DNA of 21,227 nt, taken from assembly GCA_001600875.1 (NCBI GenBank), contig BCLD01000007.1, forward strand, positions 718,257 through 739,483, read 5' to 3'. Made by a program: the position numbers and the translations under genes. Positions 18,238 through 21,227 of the stretch are shown one piece after another. The DNA comes from Solicoccozyma terricola (Eukaryota; Basidiomycota; Tremellomycetes; Filobasidiales; Piskurozymaceae). Under the pieces are notes generated by a model. The model saw only the letters and a list, made by a program, of their open reading frames with translations, was not told the DNA's origin and made no database searches. Each line of letters opens with the position of its first letter. Positions within the stretch are counted from its first letter, which is position 1.

Positions 18238-20815
18238 ATGTCTGCATTAGTTGCTGGCTACGGTTCCTCGGACGATGAGGACAACTTCGGTCGCTCTACC
18301 GCCGCAGGTCCTAGTGGCTCACACCATACCTCCAATGATGCTGCCGACGACGCAGACGAGGACGATGAAGCTCTGGAGGCTGCGGCACGGAAGGACATGT
18401 TCTCCTTGAGCACGTTGGAACCAAAGAGAAATACGTTGAATGGAAAAGGAGTCGCTACAGGTGTGGAGGTGATGGCTGCTCCAGATGTTTTGGCGGAGGT
18501 GAGTTTGACGGGGGGAAAAATCTCCCCAACTGGTTTGGCGGAGCGGGTCACCGAAGGCTGACTTGCGGTGTTTCCTTGTGTTTTCTCGCCCGTAGGACCC
18601 AGGCAAATCATCGTCACTCATTACTCGACCGACGGATAAAGTGGCATATGTGAACTTGACGTACGATGAGATGATGACTCCAGAGCAAGGACCATATAAT
18701 CCATTCGATGCGAGGAAGAATCGTGGGATGAATGCTGTTGCAGGTGAGTTGCGAGCGAGACTAGGCAGAGGTGTGCGTTTAGTGTTCTGAATGATAACCG
18801 TTTCCTCTGCCAACGTTGTAGGTCACATCGAAGAGCAAGCTATGGATGAGAACGCATTTATTCGCCAACAGCGCACGTTTGCTGTCCACGGCTACGCACG
18901 AAACCCATCCAATCTACCCGGTCAAATAGATTCGCCCATCGTCGGTTCCATCGACGCCGCCTCATCGAATGATTTCGCACTGATTGAAAACATCAAGGGT
19001 ACGCACGCTGACCGAAAAGAATTCAAGCGAAAACGAGCAAAGAAGGGAGACGTGACTGTTGTTGATGGGGATAACGCGTATCAGGGTCCATGGGCAGCTT
19101 GGGAAGGTGATAAGGAGGTGGATCCGGATGTTGAGGAGGAGGCGGAGGAGTGGAGAGCGGAGAAGAAGAGGAGAGAGGTTGAGACGGCGGCTTCAAAGGA
19201 GAGGATGAAGAAGGCAGCGGAGGAGAAGAGTATCTTTCATGGTGAGTTGGGAAAGTCCCTGGACTAAATCAGTCTCATGGCGAAACCAAACGAGGATTTT
19301 TATTCATGATCTTTCGCCTTTTGTCTCCTCAGGCAAATCCCTTACCGACTACGCGGGACGAACATATATGCACATTCCGACCGATGTTGGTATCAATTTA
19401 TCACCCGAGGAAGGAGCTCCAGCTCCAGAGTCATTCCTCCCCAAAAGTTGTATACATACTTGGGTGAGTTTCGGAAGATTGGGCGGGGCGAGAGGTGTGT
19501 GGGTGGGTGCTCAGTGAGACTGATGTTTTCCCACCCGGCATAGACTGGTCATACAAAAGCCGTTTCTGCCATTCGATTGTTCCCTAAAAGTGGACATTTG
19601 TTATTGAGTGGAAGTATGGACACGAAGATCAAGTTATGGGATGTATACCATGAAGGAAATTGTCTGCGAACTTTCCTTGGTCATTCGAAAGCTATCAAGG
19701 ATATCACGTTTAATAATGATGGTACGAGATTCTTGTCTGCGAGTTATGATCGACAAGTGAAGTTGTGGGATACCGAGACTGGTGAGTGTTGGGGGGTGGG
19801 TGGCGTCTCCCGTATGAGGGAGGGGGAGTGTAATCTAATCTCGGCACCCTTCCCCCCCCCAGGACAATGCTTACAAGCATTCACCAACGGTAAAATCCCC
19901 AACGTTGTTAAATTCCACCCTGAACCGTCGAAACAACACATTTTCCTCGCTGGAATGTCCGACAAGAAGATAATCCAATACGATTTAAATGCTGCTGAAA
20001 TAACTCAAGAGTATGATCAACATCTTGGACCTGTTAATACGATAACATGGGTTGATGAGAATAGGAGGTTTGTTACTACTTCTGATGATAAGACGATTAG
20101 AGCTTGGGATTATGATATTCCAGTGGTTATCAAATATATCGCGGAACCGTATATGCATTCGATGCCTGCTGTGACGTTACATCCGAATAGTGAGTCGCGG
20201 GGGCGGGGGTAGGGGGGGGGGACCGAATTGGATATTGACGTGGTACCATTTGTTTGTTTTTTTTCGTTCTTTTTCTTTCCTTTTCCGTTTGCTCCTTTCT
20301 TTTCTGTTTTTTTTTTCCACGTCTTCCTCCCCCCCCCTCGCCCCCCCGCCCCCCGCAGACAAATGGTTCGCTGCTCAATCTCTAGACAATCAAATCCTCG
20401 TCTACTCGACCGACAACTTCCGTCAAAACCGTAAAAAACGATTCGCAGGACATACAATCGCAGGATACGCTTGTGCTATTGGATTTTCACCTGATGGTAG
20501 ATTCGTTTCATCTGGTGATGGAGAAGGGAATATGATTTTTTGGGATTGGAAGAATGGAAGGATAGTTAAGAGGTTGAGAGCGCATAGAGAGGTTGTTATT
20601 GATCATTGTTGGTTACCTAATGAGAGTGTGAGTTGGAGGGCGGAGGGGGGAGGGGGGATGAGCGGGGTCATGCGTAGGAATGTTGACCATTTTTTTTCCT
20701 TCTTCTTCTTCTTCGTCTTCTTCTTCTTTCTTTCTTTACTTTTGGGATTCTTCTCGGTTACAAGTCTAAACTAATCACGGCGTCATGGGATGGTTTAATC
20801 AAGATGTGGGATTGA
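18238..20815 (+). CDS. PRP17: Pre-mRNA splicing factor Prp17/Cdc40, WD40 protein, 8 exons
   Basis: Exons: 18238-18498, 18596-18743, 18822-19241, 19333-19463, 19544-19781, 19863-20189, 20359-20627, 20765-20815; 614 residues. Prp17 joins the spliceosome for the second catalytic step (3' splice-site ligation). The N-terminus [14 protein letters not shown] is the family opening. A conserved linker follows ([33 protein letters not shown]) and an acidic/basic helix (about 245-275). The C-terminal half (from about 320) is the WD40 propeller with repeats ending KIKLWDV, QVKLWDT, IIQYDL, TIRAWDY, ILVYST, MIFWDW and LIKMWD, the last directly at the stop. AGMSDKKI and [13 protein letters not shown] are Prp17-specific. 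The first in-frame ATG is used, with A at -3, 7 nt after a 14-C run. Introns 4, 5 and 6 have G-rich starts and C-rich ends; the last intron uses an AAG acceptor. Confidence 0.96.
20199..20356 (+). repeat. Complementary G-rich and C-rich arms in PRP17 intron 6
   Basis: Intron 20190-20358 begins, 9 nt after the donor, with a G-rich arm (20199-20221: G5-C-G5-TA-G10) and ends with a C-rich arm (20326-20356) whose reverse complement reads roughly G6-C-G7-CGA-G9. The arms are near-perfect inverted complements and the acceptor CAG follows directly. Between them the sequence is T-rich. Confidence 0.75.
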
Positions 20816-21227
20816 AACGATGTTTAGGGGGGGGGGGGAACGATTGTTGGTGTGATATGTATGAGACACGGGGGGGAGGTAGTAACATGGATTTGATATG
20901 ATAGTGAATAGTGATGAGTGGGATACGGTGTAATGATGCATCGAAGAGAGCGGATCTCCGTTTGTTGTGTGTGTGTGTGTGGATAACACGAACGCGTCCG
21001 GTTTGTCCCGGCGGGTTACGGTCCGGAGGCGGGGAGGGGAGCGGAGGATGCGGTAGGGTAGCGAAAAGTGGGATGTGGTAGGGATGGGATAGGATGGGCG
21101 GATGGATGGATGGATGAGCATCCCTAGCTGCACATCGACCACTGCCACCCCTGCCATCGCCAACACCATCGCCAACACCACCACCACTCCCCACCACCAT
21201 CACCACCCATCCCACTCCCCACTCCCC
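20816..21227. other. 3' flank of PRP17 with simple repeats
   Basis: No gene was recognised. It contains a 12-G run (20827-20838), a GT microsatellite (about 20966-20980), a GATG repeat (21101-21116) and a CAC/CCA-rich stretch from about 21125 to the end. The CAC-rich end resembles leaders of other genes here, so a rightward gene may start beyond the window. Confidence 0.6.

Overview
This is nuclear DNA of an intron-dense fungus, most likely a basidiomycete yeast of the Tremellomycetes (Cryptococcus/Kwoniella relatives). The reasons are eight protein genes cut by about 57 introns, most of 38-170 nt with GTGAGT/GTAAGT donors, CTNAY-type branch sites, very short exons, pyrimidine-rich leaders and close gene spacing. 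The genus is an inference. I see no operons, ribosome binding sites, CRISPR array, transposon, rRNA or tRNA.

Layout: 1-1546, no gene recognised (leader and promoter of the first gene plus simple repeats). 1547-3396 (+), NIT2-type omega-amidase, 11 exons, two in-frame starts. 3567-6374 (-), RBM25/Snu71-like splicing factor (RRM plus PWI-like domain), 8 exons. A divergent 270 bp spacer leads to 6645-8491 (+), kynureninase, 8 exons. 8664-10773 (+), SNF5/SFH1/SMARCB1 chromatin-remodelling subunit, 6 exons, with a 61-base assembly gap inside an intron. 11035-13605 (+), kinetochore protein Dsn1/Mis13, 8 exons. 13959-14988 (-), MMtag-domain Arg/Ser-rich protein, 3 exons. A divergent 364 bp spacer leads to 15353-17630 (+), triose-phosphate-transporter-family membrane protein, 13 exons. 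18238-20815 (+), splicing factor Prp17/Cdc40 with WD40 repeats, 8 exons. 20816-21227, 3' flank with simple repeats.

The genes are housekeeping functions: amide/keto-acid repair, tryptophan-to-NAD metabolism, chromatin remodelling, kinetochore assembly, transport, and at least two splicing factors. Nothing shows that they work as one system. The spliced models were built by hand; every junction keeps frame and restores family-conserved sequence, except where noted.

The unusual content is at nucleotide level: long pure poly-C/poly-G tracts in introns and flanks (up to 48 C), an assembly gap bounded by G on both sides, introns of PRP17 whose G-rich 5' parts match their C-rich 3' parts as inverted complements, a perfect 15-bp hairpin between two poly-G tracts, several AAG acceptors, a 10-nt microexon, and a weak-then-strong start pair in the omega-amidase that predicts a mitochondrial and a cytosolic form. 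I found no convincing new multi-gene biological system.
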